DNA from: Thermoprotei archaeon
GTDB lineage: Archaea; Thermoproteota; Thermoprotei; Thermofilales; B15-G2
DNA: 5,906 bases
Assembly (NCBI GenBank): GCA_003649445.1
Contig: QMRV01000120.1
Location: forward strand, 1 to 5,906
Direction: 5' to 3'
Shown here: piece after piece, positions 5,738 to 5,906 of the stretch
How positions within the stretch are numbered: the stretch's first letter is position 1
How the letters are laid out: each line of letters starts with the position of its first letter
Position numbers and translations under genes: made by a program
Notes under the pieces: generated by a model
Told to the model about the DNA's origin: nothing
The model's database searches: none
The model's input: the letters and a program-made list of their open reading frames with translations, nothing else

Positions 5738-5906
5738 TCTTCTGAAACACACCACCTCTTAAGCCCCATTACCTTAGCTGCTCCGGCGCATGTAACACCG
5801 TAGAGTATAAGCTTCTTCCTGAAAGGCAGAAGCTTATACTCTATGGTGTTACATGTGCCGGAGCGGCTAAGGTAATGGGGCTTAGGAGGTGGTGTGTTTC
5901 AGAAGA
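5738..5906. repeat. Near-perfect long inverted repeat (79-nt arms, 11-nt centre) at the window end
   Basis: The left arm 5738-5816 and right arm 5828-5906 pair with only four non-Watson-Crick positions: 5759/5885, 5779/5865, 5788/5856 and 5800/5844. In plus-strand RNA all four are G.U or U.G wobbles; in minus-strand RNA they would be A.C mismatches. After one mismatch (5817/5827) the centre pairs again, CCT with AGG around GAA. By hand count the left arm is about 48% G+C, visibly higher than the AT-rich surroundings. It is too long for an ordinary terminator. Possibilities are a foldback/MITE-like element, a structured RNA, a pair of diverged inverted gene copies, a hairpin end of a linear replicon, or an amplification or assembly foldback. 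The outer limit on the right cannot be seen because the sequence ends there. Confidence 0.9.
5746..5906 (+). other. Open coding-like frame through the palindrome, running off the window
   Basis: After the TGA at 5743-5745 the plus-strand frame stays open to the window end, and its second half reads KLILYGVTCAGAAKVMGL, then RRWCVSE. The minus strand of the left arm reads the same peptide with one Arg/Lys change and stops at TAA (5731-5733), ending in SEEI. The AAKVMGL run recalls the segment before the C-terminus of amidohydrolase-superfamily enzymes, but the match is short and unverified. No normal start codon with a ribosome site is visible upstream in this frame. Confidence 0.25.

Noticed and set aside
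5738..5906. Ordinary intrinsic terminator for the Tfx-family gene
   Set aside because: The arms are 79 nt, far longer than a terminator stem, with no T-tract visible, and they carry a coding-like pattern; a role in 3' end formation is still possible.
5738..5906. CRISPR repeat or insertion-sequence end
   Set aside because: There is one inverted pair only, no spaced direct repeats, no transposase in the window, and target duplications cannot be tested because the right flank is missing.

Overview
The window looks archaeal, most likely a thermophile of the Thermoproteota/TACK group. The support is indirect. There are GGAGGTG-type Shine-Dalgarno sites, mostly 7 nt before starts, AT-rich TATA-like boxes, arginine written almost entirely as AGA/AGG, and a Tfx-family regulator, a family known from archaea. 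The 5906-nt length, with an open gene at the left edge and a palindrome ending exactly at the right edge, suggests a whole short contig.

Layout. Positions 1-3674 (minus strand) hold a three-gene molybdenum hydroxylase operon of the xanthine dehydrogenase/aldehyde oxidase/CO dehydrogenase family. The order is FAD subunit, [2Fe-2S] subunit, molybdopterin subunit, and the last gene runs off the left edge. The gaps are 2 and 7 nt, with each downstream Shine-Dalgarno inside or overlapping the end of the preceding gene. Positions 3675-3975 are a divergent promoter region. A plus-strand gene (3976-5112) encodes a PreA/dihydropyrimidine-dehydrogenase-like FMN protein with a C-terminal 2x[4Fe-4S] ferredoxin domain. 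A 199-nt spacer follows, with a small hairpin and a short broken-looking reading frame. A Tfx-type helix-turn-helix gene lies at 5312-5734. From 5738 to the end there is a nearly perfect palindrome with 79-nt arms.

How the parts may work together (inference). The molybdenum hydroxylase keeps the residues that bind purines in mammalian xanthine oxidoreductase. The divergent gene belongs to the pyrimidine-reductase fold but has lost its signature catalytic loop. A nucleobase or N-heterocycle redox module is therefore plausible: the hydroxylase oxidises a heterocycle and the ferredoxin-linked flavoprotein reduces or rearranges a related compound. The founding Tfx protein regulates a molybdenum enzyme operon in a methanogen, so its presence beside a molybdoenzyme is suggestive.

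Most unusual items: the terminal palindrome, whose four arm differences are all G.U-compatible on one strand and mostly synonymous in one reading frame; the PreA-like protein without the Asn-Leu-Ser-Cys motif; and a probable non-AUG (ATA) start on the FAD subunit gene.
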